Assembly (NCBI GenBank): GCA_003260075.1
Contig: QLIY01000702.1
Span: forward strand, 1 to 64,000
Source of the DNA: Phallusia mammillata
Lineage: Eukaryota > Chordata > Ascidiacea > Phlebobranchia > Ascidiidae
Length of the DNA stretch: 64,000 nucleotides
Direction of reading: 5' to 3'
Shown here: positions 24,101-33,759 of the stretch, in pieces
How the letters are laid out: each line of letters begins with the position of its first letter
Position numbering within the stretch: the stretch's first letter is position 1
Program-made: the position numbers and the translations under genes
Notes under the pieces: generated by a model
The model's input: the letters and a program-made list of their open reading frames with translations, nothing else
Databases searched by the model: none
Told to the model about the DNA's origin: nothing

Positions 24101-27100
24101 CATTTAGGGCTTTGAATATTGCTATGGTGGCCACAGGGTCCACAGCTGATACTAGAGATCCAAATGCAAAACTGAAAAAAAAATGAATCAAACACAAAAA
24201 TTACAAACTTGTGGCAATAACCGTGCCAACACTTTTTCATTTTTAAACAGCACATGTTAGGTTTTTGGTAATGCATTTCAAGATTTGACATTCTGATCCC
24301 CCCCCCCAGGGTCCACAGCTGATACTAGAGATCCAAATGCAAAACTGAAAAAAAATTAATCAAACACAAAAATTACAAGTGGCAATAACCGTGCCAACGC
24401 TTTTTCACTTTTAAACAGCACATGTTAGGTTTTTGGTAATGCATTTTAAGAATTTGACATTCTGAATTTGCAAACAGGATCTTGACAAATTCATTTGTAT
24501 TAAACTAAACAAATAAAAAAATGTATTTTTAAGACAACTAAACGAAAAATGTTGTATGTAACTAAGCAATAAACGTTTGATAATTTTAAAATCTAAAAAC
24601 AGGCTTTGCAGTTAATTTTAAGCAAATCATGGTTACAGTCCCAATGAAGAGGTATGGTGGTATTACTAAATATGAAGGACAGCATTTACAGAGATGCTCA
24701 AATTTCGCATAAACCAGACACACCATAAAACCTCTTCACATAGGGACTTAACATACTTCACAGTTAACAAAACAATTTGCGACATGCTGTGTATGCCATT
24801 GAGTGGCAAATCACCATAACTTTAATCGTTTTTGGAGTCCAACTCTCACATAACAACAAGGTCTGTCTTTTATTTCAAAAAGCAAAATCCTATTACCCCC
24901 CCCCCTGGTGTGTATGCCATTGAGTGGCAGATCACCATAACTTTAATCATGTTTGGAGTCCAACTCTCGCATAACAACAAGGTCTGTATTTATTTAAAAA
25001 AGCAAAATCCTATTGCTCAGTTTCACACATCACATGTCATACTTATCTTTGGCAGATTAATAAAAAATAAAAAGGGTATGTTTTTTTGTCGTAAATGGGT
25101 TGGTCTTCTGTGTGTAAATGTAATTGCAAATTTTGCAAAAGTTTTGGGGACTGTGGGTAAACCGCTGTGTCATCCGAGGTCAAACTTTCGAAGAATCAAC
25201 TTAGTATAACTAACTAACATGTGTATAAATTTAAGTTTAAAGCATGTTTTCTAGACCAAACCCATCACACCAGTGTTAGATACCAAAAAAGACAAAACAA
25301 TATGTATCCCCATCAGGGAAGGGGACCCATAATTACTTATGTTTTCATATACTATATATATTAATGCAGAGAAAATCATAAAACATTTTGTTTCATACTT
25401 TCAGTGTTATTGCAATGTATTTAGCCCCCCCCCCTTAGTATAACTAACTAACATGTGTATAAATTTGAATAAGTTTAAAGCATGTTTTCTTGACCAAACC
25501 CATCACAACACACCAGTGTTAGATACCAAAAAAGATAAAACAATATGTATCCCCATCAGGAAGGGGACCATAATGTTTTCATACACTATATCAGTGGTTC
25601 TCAAACTCGGTTTTTGGGGCCGCATGCGGCTCCCAACTACTTATTCTGCGGCTCGCACCAGACCTTACAAAACCACCAAACATTGCTATTTTAGCTTTCA
25701 AAGTAATAATCTTCAGTGATTTTCTCAAGGTTTCGTTTTTTTGCGGCTNACGTTTCATTTTTTTGCGGCTCCCTACACACTTAAAAAAATACTATTTGGC
25801 CCCGACAATAAAAAAGTTTGAGAACCACTGCACTATATATATTAATGCAGAGAAAATCATAAAACAGTTTGTTTCTTGCTTCTAGTGTTATCGGAATGCA
25901 TTTGGTAACCTGTGAGTTAATGATCTTCCAAACTGATGATGCCAAAAGTGGTTTTCAAACATTTTATGAGTAAAAAAACTTTCTGAAACTAGAATGGTGG
26001 CTTTCTGATATATTTCCATTTTATATATTCTATACGATATTTACCAATTTACTATACACATCATTTGATCTACACATATGNGCCTGCGGGTCTGTCTCTG
26101 GGTCATTCGGGGTCAAACTTCTGGAGGATCAAGTTCAGATTAATAACTAACATATATCCAAATTTGAATCAATTTGAAGCGCTCTTTCTTTACCAAACGA
26201 GCGCTACAAACGAGCGTTTAAAAATTTTACGTTTTGGGGGTCTGTGGGTGAACCGCTGGGTCATTCGGGGTCAAATTTCACGGGGACCAAACTCGGACTA
26301 ATAACTAACATCTGTCCAAATTTGAATAAATTTGAAGCACGCTTTCTTGACCAAACAAGCGTTACAAACCAGCGTTAGACAGAAAAAAGAAAAAACAAAT
26401 ACGGACAAAAACAATATGTGTCCCCTTTAGGGAAGGGGACCCATAATAAACCAGTAATCCCCCCCCCCCCGAGCGTGTTCGGCCGAGCACCGAGCATTAA
26501 AGTGAGATGCTCGGTGATTGACCAAACAGAACATTTGCAGTTTTGGCACATCCCTAGTATTTAGTAACCTGTAAGTTAATGATCTTCCAAACTGGTTATG
26601 CCAAAAGCTGTTTTCAAACATTTTATGAAAAAAAGTAAAAAACACTTTCTGAAATAAACCAGTAAAATGCTAAGTTTACAAACCTGTCTGTAAGTGTGAG
26701 ATTGTATGCAATACCAGCAACACCCATTAAATAAATGCCTCCTCCCACTACCATTGCTGAAATGAATGTTCCAATCACAGCAAAGACCATAATTGAACCA
26801 ATGTTTTGGAAGAAGTTGCCCTAAACAAAGATAAAAATGCATTTTGTTCAACTGACTAAAAAAATCATTTTCAGGCAAGAAAACAGTTAAAAAGTATTCA
26901 ATAGTTTATTTGTTTTACAAATTGGGAAAACCAACCCCCCCCCCCTAAATAAATGCCTCCTCCCACTACCATTGCTGAAATGAATGTTCCAATTACCGCA
27001 AAGACCATGATTGAACCAATATTTTGAAAGAAGTTACCCTAAACAAGATTAAAACATTTTGTTTATTAACTGACTCAAAAAATCCTTTTTAGGCAAAAAC

Positions 27101-27748
27101 ACATTAAAAAGTATTCATTAATTTATTTGTTTTACAAATTGGGAATATGTTATTGTAAAGATATAATATATGAATTATTTCAGAAAAACCAACTGTTCAG
27201 TAATTGTTTCATTGTACTATTGCAAACTGTACTAAAACACTACAATATGCATTTTTCATTTATTTATAGTTGAAACTTGGAACCCCAACTTTCTTCACCC
27301 GCACGCTATATTATGGTCGGGTAACATATGGTTGGTTAATGCAACACTGCACAGTTGGGGTTCATTGCTGCAAGTTAAAGTGTGTTATTGTTTTGATCAG
27401 TTTATTACCTTGTGCAGATTGTAACCAGCCTCAAAAATGATTGGTGGAAGAAGCAGCAAGAAAAACATGTTCGGTGACAGCATTTCCTCAGCCTGTTAAA
27501 CAAAATTAAACCATGTAATGTGATTTTCTCTCATCCCAAGACTTTTGTCACACAAAAACATTGCATGGTCATTTACTTACCAACCAATCTCCAACTCCAG
27601 CAGTTTGCATAATCTTTACAATTCCTCCAATAGCAGCACCTGAAGGAGTTATTTACAGATTTAATTTCAAGCTTACACCCAATTCTGTCATTAAACTATA
27701 CTCATTAACTTGGACTGCACTTAACAAAATCGACAGGCAAAAATGTGA

Positions 27749-27807
<59 letters not shown>

Positions 27808-29720
27808 TCGAATCAATCCATGGGTTAACAAAATACATAGCGCTACAAAACAAATAAAGGTATCAATAAAAAACACTGAAGCAAAAAAGACTTTGGAGTG
27901 TTAAAACAAAATCAGACGGTATGTATTCGACATGGTTAATTTAAATACAAGTGTCTGTAGTATATTATATGATCACAAGTCACCAGAGACTTAGTATGAG
28001 GGATGGAGACAACAGTCACATAAACAAGTGGTGGAAGACCTCAGACTTTAAAGCTTTCAGTCTTATTCAAAAACAATTAAAAATGCAAAAAAATACTTTA
28101 AACTTGACATACTTCTGATTGCACCTTATGCCTATTGTGTTGTTGTTCAAAGAAATGCATAAAAAACTGTAAACCAGCCCCCCCCCCCTTTGTTTGTATT
28201 AATACATAATGTATTCATAAAAGTGGAAACAATGAGCAAGTTTTCTGTTGAGTTCTAGTTGAGCACCTAATCAATATCATGATCTATTTACACATGTACT
28301 AAAACATCATGACAAGCAGTTTTCATTTAATTAGTTGAAACCCAATATATCTAACAGAATTTTTTTTTCATTGCTATAAGTTAAGAGTGGTTATTGTTTT
28401 TAATCAGTTTATTACCTTGTGCAGATTGTAACCAGCCTCAAAAATGATCGGTGGAAGAAGCAGCAAGAAAAACATGTTAGGTGACAACATTTCCTCAGCC
28501 TGTGCAACAAAATTAAGCCACGTGATTATCTCTCGTCTAAAAGTTTTAACACAAAACCATGGCATAGTCAGTCACTTACCAACCAATCTCCAACTCCTGC
28601 TGTTTGCATAATCTTAACAATTCCTCCAATAGCAGCACCTGAACGAATTATTTAGGGCTTTAATTTCAACCCAAAACTGCAATCTTGTCGTAAAAGCATA
28701 CTTATCAAATTAAATTGCACTTAACAAAACTGACTTGCAAAAATGTTAATTAAACTTACCTAAAAAGACAACTGCAATACTTTCCGGTAACACATGGAAG
28801 TTAAGTCGAATCAATCCATGGGTTAACAAAATACATAGCGCTACAAAACAAACAAAGGTATCAATAAAAAACACTGAACCAAAAAAGACTTTGGAGTGTT
28901 AAAACAAAATCAGACGTTATGTATTCGACATGGTTAATTTAAATACAAGTGTCTGTAGTATATTATATGATCACAAGTCACCAGAGACTTAGTATAAGGG
29001 ATGGAGACAACAGTCACATAAACAAGTGGTGGAAGACTTCAGGCTTTAAAGTTTTCAGTCTTATTAAAAAACAATTAAAAATGCAAAAAAAATACTTTAA
29101 AACTCGGCATACTTCTGATTGCACCTTATTTCTATTGTGTTATTGTTGTTCAAGAAATATATTAAAAACTGTAAACCAGATTCACATACCTAAAACAATC
29201 AAAATGAAAAATATCTTCATGCTTTCACTGTGCTGTTGTTGTTCCGCTATAGATCCTGTTTGTATTTTCTCAATTGCATTGGCTCCATCATTTTCATCTG
29301 TGCTTGTCGTTGTTGCTGTAGTTGTTGTGCTAACTGTGGAATTCTTGTTTGCTGGCTGTGTTTCAGTAGAATTGTTTGTGACATTCTTGGGGCTAAAAAA
29401 AGGTTAGAAAAAAGTCTGATGTAGTGACGATTATTTGGCCATGTGCTTTTGCATGTCTTAAGTTAAAATTGGAATACAGTTTATCCTTGCATTGTAAACT
29501 TTCTTATAGCAACATGTGATTGATGCAATATATATATATTCATAAATCATAATGGTGTAAAAACAATTTAACAGAGAAGAAGAGACTATGTATAGTATAC
29601 ATACTTTTCAGGAGGAGGTTCCTCTTTGGCTGTAGCTGCTGTGTCTGTTAGTTGAATAGCAACTGCTAAAACGAAGCCATACACGAACACCAACCTCAGA
29701 ATTGATTTTATCGCTGACAT
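18142..29720 (-). CDS. SLC9A8: SLC9A8 (NHE8) sodium/hydrogen exchanger
   Basis: NHE8 exchanges Na+ (or K+) for H+ in Golgi, endosomal or apical membranes. Exons: 29605-29720, 29190-29392, 28760-28840, 28580-28638, 28416-28499, 26684-26820, 24028-24171, 23234-23372, 22858-22963, 22553-22669, 21930-22012, 21549-21660, 20629-20774, 18649-18864, 18142-18246. The sum is 1848 nt, or 615 aa (human NHE8 is about 580). A signal-peptide-like hydrophobic N-terminus precedes a Thr/Asn-rich linker and the transmembrane region. Diagnostic motifs are [26 protein letters not shown] (about 235-246), [14 protein letters not shown] with the transport-site Asn266-Asp267, GLRGAI (about 461) and the cytoplasmic SELTEEEY and LTNKWYEEV motifs, which match NHE8 rather than NHE6/7/9. 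The intron after exon 8 is of AT-AC type. Second copies of exons 4 and 5 (27581-27639, 27409-27492) and partial copies of exons 3, 6 and 7 lie next to C tracts. I left these out as unmerged alleles. Confidence 0.94.
19176..19185. other. 10-C gap-like tract, left side of a stray contig
   Basis: With the tract at 19298-19308 it encloses 112 bp that match 17943-18042. Confidence 0.75.
19298..19308. other. 11-C gap-like tract, right side of a stray contig
   Basis: Closes the stray contig 19186-19297. Confidence 0.75.
19774..19784. other. 11-C gap-like tract
   Basis: Direct repeats 19435-19773 and 19785-20122, about 338 bp with a few differences. Confidence 0.8.
20399..20408. other. 10-C gap-like tract
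   Basis: Direct repeats 20291-20398 and 20409-20515. Confidence 0.8.
21063..21360. mobile_element. hAT-type MITE, 298 bp, in SLC9A8 intron 12
   Basis: Ends CAGTGGTTCTCAACC and GGTTGAGAACCACTG with exact 8-bp target duplication ttttacat (21055-21062 and 21361-21368). No coding capacity. Confidence 0.92.
22964..23233 (-). other. U12-type AT-AC intron of SLC9A8
   Basis: No GT-AG pair joins exons 8 and 9 in frame. The minus-strand sequence directly after the exon 8 codons for LISAL is ATATCCTTTG, a perfect U12 5' splice site. The 3' end has TTCCTTAAC (22981-22989), the U12 branch-point consensus, followed about 17 nt later by AC at 22965-22964. Splicing there gives [16 protein letters not shown], matching the NHE8 family across the junction. 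Confidence 0.93.
24298..24307. other. 10-C gap-like tract
   Basis: Direct repeats 24135-24297 and 24308-24466. The right copy repeats the first bases of SLC9A8 exon 7. Confidence 0.8.
24896..24905. other. 10-C gap-like tract
   Basis: Direct repeats about 24789-24895 and 24908-25016. Confidence 0.8.
25425..25434. other. 10-C gap-like tract
   Basis: Left allele 25201-25424. Right allele 25435-25910, which also carries a hAT insertion. Confidence 0.8.
25592..25830. mobile_element. hAT-type MITE, 239 bp, in SLC9A8 intron 6; probably polymorphic
   Basis: Ends CAGTGGTTCTCAAACT and AGTTTGAGAACCACTG, target duplication cactatat (25584-25591 and 25831-25838). An n at 25749 sits between two copies of a TTTTTTGCGGCT word. 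The duplicated allele at 25201-25424 has the same flanks without the insertion, near 25350. Confidence 0.92.
26459..26470. other. 12-C gap-like tract
   Basis: Sequence 25898-25995 recurs at about 26562-26655, so the two sides again look like alleles of one intron stretch. Confidence 0.65.
26935..26945. other. 11-C gap-like tract
   Basis: Direct repeats 26728-26934 and 26946 to about 27145. The right copy repeats the first part of SLC9A8 exon 6. Confidence 0.8.
27281..27362. mobile_element. Short element with AACCCCAACT inverted ends, 82 bp
   Basis: AACCCCAACT at 27281 and AGTTGGGGTT at 27353-27362 bracket sequence missing from the second allele of this intron near 28350. A very small MITE or solo terminal fragment. 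Confidence 0.4.
27409..27830 (-). other. Second, near-identical copy of SLC9A8 exons 4 and 5 with a fragment of exon 3
   Basis: 27581-27639 and 27409-27492 encode exactly the same peptides as exons 4 and 5 at 28580-28638 and 28416-28499, with a few silent changes and intact splice sites. The piece 27807-27830 matches the 5' part of exon 3, but the rest of that exon is replaced by 56 C. The adjoining introns are also repeated, with substitutions and indels. Two copies in one transcript would duplicate a membrane segment, so I read this as a second haplotype left in the scaffold. A true tandem exon duplication is the alternative. Confidence 0.8.
27751..27806. other. 56-C tract replacing about 58 bp of known sequence
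   Basis: In the second allele the same flanks enclose about 58 bp of normal sequence (28746-28803 region), including most of SLC9A8 exon 3. Confidence 0.85.
28178..28188. other. 11-C gap-like tract
   Basis: Separates the two alleles, about 27250-28177 and 28189-29190, of the SLC9A8 exon 3-5 region. Confidence 0.8.
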
Positions 29721-30091
29721 ACTTCTACAATTATGTGAAATCACAGAAACCCTAGTATCTGTCTTGCAGAGAAAACGTAAAACTGTATGTCATTTAAGAT
29801 ACACGTACATTTAAAAACGCCTTTTCGACTATACAACGCTGCTGCAAGTCGGCAACCACTACAAATTTGTCGAGTAGCGACTCCACTTCACTCTAGATTA
29901 GAACAGGGCCAATGTTTATGATGACTGATCGCTGGCCTTGTGATTCAACAGCTGGAAATAATGCTCATGCATTGTTGCGTCATTTGTCGCGCTTCATTGC
30001 ACACGCGGTAAAACAAAATACAAAACGTTATTAAAAATAAACACGCTTTTAATTTGTATTGCACTTGATGCACAATGACCTTTTTCTAAAT

Positions 30092-30092
<1 letters not shown>

Positions 30093-30156
<64 letters not shown>
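30093..30156. other. 64-C tract
   Basis: Longest C run in the window, between SLC9A8 and EXOSC7. No flanking repeat. Probably a sized gap. Confidence 0.7.
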
Positions 30157-30158
<2 letters not shown>

Positions 30159-30323
30159 GTTGGATAAACCTTGTTTGGGAAGAGTTCTGCGATTGTGATT
30201 CATTTTGCTTGTGCTGGTCCTTAAAGCAACTGTTTACAGCAAAACTGACACACATTCACGGAGCTGCAAACCGGTTTGTAATAGACATAATCATCAATTG
30301 AAAACACTTTCCAATGCCGAACT

Positions 30324-30329
30324 TTTATT
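30324..30329 (-). terminator. Polyadenylation signal of EXOSC7
   Basis: AATAAA on the minus strand, about 104 nt beyond the EXOSC7 stop codon. Confidence 0.55.
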
Positions 30330-30432
30330 GTTGAAAGTCAACAGGTATTTGTAAAAAAATGTACACTTCATTTTTAAAAGGGTTTAACTGGCAAAATATC
30401 CAATTTCCCAGGAAGAGAAAAACCAGTTGGGC

Positions 30433-31299
30433 TTACAAATACCCAGTGGTGCCTTTTTCATAAGATTTTAACATTTTATCAAGTGCAACATGAAGCTGCC
30501 TGCCACTTTTCTTTCCAAACTCCAGCATTTCAACCAAAGTTTCAGGATTTAAACTTCCACCGCATTGTTTTCGAACACCAAGGACACGACCACGGCGAGT
30601 GACTCCCATTACCACAGATGCGGAGCAGCAGCTCTCTTCTTCAACAGTTGCATCAATAATATGCCGAGTTCCAACAAAACTAACTGTGACCAAAATGGGC
30701 ACATTGTTTACACTTATGTGTTGGACATCGAAGGGATCATCAGGGAGTTCAACCTCCTCCTCTCCTTCATCACCAGATTTCACCACCACACGAGGGATAC
30801 CAGTGTCCTGCAAAGCTGATTTTACACCAAGTGAGGTGCAATCAAGAATGTTACCTCCACATTCAAGTATTAAAACATCTACATGAACAATCCAACACAT
30901 TTTGCCTTTAATAATACACAATGATGTCAAATCGATGGCAATTTTGTTGGCGTAAGTCCGCACAAGCATGCTTTCAATGTTGTTAACAAAATCCTTATTG
31001 GCAGCCTTTCTCTGTGCTGCTGGTGTGGCATTTGGTGAGCAATCAACATGAAACTCGATTCGACCCTCATCTGGTGTTGCTTTTTCAGGTTTTCCAAGCT
31101 CTACTTTAACACCAACCAGTAACTCAGTATTCCCTAGTCGCACTTTTGAGGATCCATGAGTGTTGGTTAAAACGTTTACTGCCAACTCTATTGTTCTGTA
31201 GTTGTCACAAGAGCGTCCATCAGTTCTGAAATCATCTTGAATTCCATGAATGATAAAGCATTTTTCAGCATCAGACAGATTGTTTCCAAACAGCGACAT
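30433..31299 (-). CDS. EXOSC7: EXOSC7 (RRP42), exosome ring subunit
   Basis: This single-exon gene encodes 288 aa, close to the usual length of about 291 for EXOSC7. The protein is one of six RNase PH-like subunits of the 9-subunit RNA exosome ring in nucleus and cytoplasm. In animals it has a structural and RNA-channel role and no catalysis of its own. Family landmarks are the N-terminal LSDAEKCFIIHGIQDDFRTDGRSC, with conserved DGR, then LGNTELLVGVKVELGKPE, the VDVLILECGGN segment, IPRVVV, LPDDPFD and the C-terminal GSLNPETLVEMLEFGKKSGR. The ATG at 31299 gives the family N-terminus. A minus-strand AATAAA lies at 30329-30324, about 104 nt past the stop. Lack of introns contrasts with the multi-exon neighbours and could reflect intron loss or an old retrocopy. 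There are no breaks. Confidence 0.95.
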   Translation of the reverse strand: MSLFGNNLSDAEKCFIIHGIQDDFRTDGRSCDNYRTIELAVNVLTNTHGSSKVRLGNTELLVGVKVELGKPEKATPDEGRIEFHVDCSPNATPAAQRKAANKDFVNNIESMLVRTYANKIAIDLTSLCIIKGKMCWIVHVDVLILECGGNILDCTSLGVKSALQDTGIPRVVVKSGDEGEEEVELPDDPFDVQHISVNNVPILVTVSFVGTRHIIDATVEEESCCSASVVMGVTRRGRVLGVRKQCGGSLNPETLVEMLEFGKKSGRQLHVALDKMLKSYEKGTTGYL

Positions 31300-31719
31300 A
31301 TCAATGTTCGATTATTTTGTATACAACCTATATTATTTCACATGCTTAACATTTTTTAATAAAAAATGATATCTGCAATTTGTAACATAAAACTTGCACT
31401 CAAAGCTTTAGGGCTAACCCCAGTTATGGCTTTATATCTTAACTGATTCTTCTCAAAAACAAGAATAAAAACAAAAGCTTTTGGTGTAGAAATTAATATG
31501 ATAGTTGTAAAATAGTTCAGACAAACAAAAGACATAGATTGTTGCTGAGTTTATTTATTGGGTGAAAAAACAAAGTGACAAAATTGCACGGAAGCAAACC
31601 AAACTACAGGTTTGTACATGAAAGTGACAGTGTGTACCACTCAAAGTAATAAAAACATGACCTTGCATGAACTTAGCAAACAATTTTGAATTTGTAGTGT
31701 TGTATGTAAAACCCTAAAT

Positions 31720-32201
31720 CAGAGTTTCCCAATCTATGAATCTAAATCTAAAGTTGGGTCACCTGAAAATTCTGTTGGGTCGCCTGTTTTTGTGACAATC
31801 AAAACATCTACTTTATGACTACTTTTGAAGCATTATTATTTTTTATTACCCAGGGCTTTACATTGTTGCCCAATAATAATTTCCTGACAACATGGCATGA
31901 TAATGTTTATTTCTGTTTGTGATGTTATAAGTTATATATTAGCTTACTGTTGAGTGTTGTCTGGTTGATGGTTCTTTAAACATGCTGTAAAGTTCGGGCG
32001 AAATGGAAATGTTTGGTCAAAAAAAAAAAATATTTGTTTGATTTTTGATTTTCCAAAATTGGCTTTACATACAAAAATGATTTACAGACAAAAATACAAC
32101 CACAATAGTAAGAATGCATGTTATGGGTTGCAAGAAACCACAAAACAAAAGTTTGGAAAGTATATGGGTTGCGTTAAAAAAGTTGGTATTGGTAACCACT
32201 G
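31720..32201. mobile_element. Degenerate hAT-type element, 482 bp, upstream of EXOSC7
   Basis: Ends CAGAGTTTCCCAATCT and ATTGGTAACCACTG, with a near-perfect target duplication (ccctaaat at 31712-31719, tcctaaat at 32202-32209). Diverged ends suggest an older insertion. Confidence 0.65.
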
Positions 32202-32509
32202 TCCTAAATTACAGTCAGCAAAATTGTCTCACAACTTAAAAAATAAATCACCAAAATAGTAAAGCAGGGCCACAAGCAAAATTCAAATCAAAAATATCAA
32301 TAATATTATGCTGTTGTCTCTCATAACAATGATGGTATGGTATAGTTTGGTCTATGAGGTATCATTATTAAAGCTAATATACCAGGATGGTGATTAGCGA
32401 AACCAATAAATGGATAGACAATGGAATACTGTCACACTATTATTACTAATACTGAAAGTGGTATAGATTTTTCAAGAAATATGTTTTAAACCACCAGAAT
32501 GTATTAGGG

Positions 32510-33070
32510 CAGTGGTTCTTAACCGGTGGGAAATTTCCCACTAGTGGGAAATTGAATGTTTGTAGAGGGAAATTATGTGAGTCAGAAGTCACGAAACTCA
32601 GGCCTGTGGTTTGAAATTAACCGTTGAAAGCTAATTTAATACAATATTTTCCGCAATAACATGTAAGTAAGATTAACTTCACCTAGTTTTACAAGGCTCA
32701 TAAAAATCCCAAAATCATTTTTAACGCCACAGACATTACTAATAAAGGTATCAATGACTTTGTTATTGTTCGCGAATAAATGCATTTGATCTGTTGATTG
32801 TGATGCAATAAATGACTAATGCAAGCACATGAGATTTTTCAAAATTCCACACGATTTTACTTTCTCACGAAATCACTATTCAAACTAAATAAGATTGCAG
32901 TATACCATTAAGGTCCAGACCAAATCGCTTCACGAATTTATTTCGATTAAAGAATTTTTTTTTTGTTAGTGTTGGGCACAAAACATCATTATAAAAATAA
33001 CAGAGGGGGAAATTCGAACTTGGTGATTTACTTTAGTGGGAAACCACACCAAAAAGGTTAAGAACCACTG
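32510..33070. mobile_element. hAT-type element, 561 bp, between EXOSC7 and aquaporin A
   Basis: Ends CAGTGGTTCTTAACCGG and AAGGTTAAGAACCACTG with exact target duplication tattaggg (32502-32509 and 33071-33078). The subterminal regions repeat a GTGGGAAATT word. No intact transposase. Confidence 0.92.
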
Positions 33071-33144
33071 TATTAGGGTATTTCTGAAGCATTTTTGCGA
33101 AAGTCGGGGAAGGTTGTAATTGTTTGACATGCATGCCCTGAACG

Positions 33145-33400
33145 CCAGTCTGCAGAGTATGGCAGCTGCACGCGCGATTTTTTTGGGAAAAAAATTTTTG
33201 CACGCCAAGTTTTGGGATTTGCACGCGAAAATTTTGCACCAAAGTCATTTAATTGGCCTGTCTTGACCTCTTTTACTTGCTTTGCGCCTGCTGAAATTGG
33301 TCTTGCACGCGAACTTACGGGTCGTGTACGCGCGCACGCGGGACATGTAGGTCCTGCACGCGCGAGATCTCGTCGGGAACTGCCATGTTCTGCAGACTGG
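33145..33400. mobile_element. Foldback MITE, 256 bp, with 8-bp target duplication
   Basis: Inverted ends CCAGTCTGCAGA and TCTGCAGACTGG, target duplication cctgaacg (33137-33144 and 33401-33408). The inner part is unusually GC-rich and repeats GCACGCG many times in both orientations. The 8-bp duplication suggests hAT mobilisation, though the ends differ from the CAGTGG/CAGGGG group. Confidence 0.8.
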
Positions 33401-33759
33401 CCTGAACGTAGCTCATTAAATTTAAAAAGCAATTGTGCAGAAGACATAAAATCTAAGCGCAGATTTTGGTTACTGATTCTGTTGCATGATTGTTACAAAA
33501 ACTACAAATTACCAAAAAACTAAATTAAAACTATTAAATAAGAACAAAACAAAATTAAAACTTCGAGTCAGCCAAACTTACGACAGCAACAGCAGCAAAT
33601 GTAAACACACGTGCCGGTTTTACTTTTGGTACTTTTACCAACTTCCAAGCGGTACGTTTCGTATGTAAAATTTCTATGTGGTTTTCTAACACATAAGAAA
33701 TTATTTTTGGAACTTAATAAAGCGTAAAACACATACAAACTAAATTCGAGCGAAAAAAA

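Larger units (their letters stand above)
25142..26450. repeat. Repeat of about 140-220 bp in SLC9A8 intron 6, several copies
   Basis: Diverged direct copies at 25142-25336, 26092-26228 and 26229-26450 share CTGTGGGT, GGTCATTCGGGGTCAAA, TAATAACTAACAT and GACCAAAC. Two of them end AGGGAAGGGGACCCATAAT. 25435-25574 is the second allele of the first copy. I do not recognise the family. Confidence 0.6.
29721..30432. other. Intergenic stretch between SLC9A8 start and EXOSC7 stop
   Basis: Holds the presumptive SLC9A8 promoter, the EXOSC7 3' UTR and the 64-C tract. No gene seen. Confidence 0.6.
31300..33759. other. Intergenic stretch between EXOSC7 and aquaporin A
   Basis: Two hAT elements and a 256-bp MITE account for about half of it. 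No gene seen. Confidence 0.6.

Noticed and set aside
27561-27857. Open frames with long poly-proline or poly-glycine runs (also at 30059-30301, 29994-30203 and 46512-46911)
   Set aside because: They exist only because they read through C tracts that look like gap filler. No codon variation, no similarity.
27409-28638. Mutually exclusive alternative exons in SLC9A8
   Set aside because: The two exon pairs encode identical peptides, which removes the usual purpose of such exons, and they are bounded by gap-like C tracts.
30093-30156. Poly-C run as i-motif or G-quadruplex regulatory DNA
   Set aside because: Pure uninterrupted C of this length, on one strand only and repeated across the window with a sharp length minimum, is better explained as gap filler.
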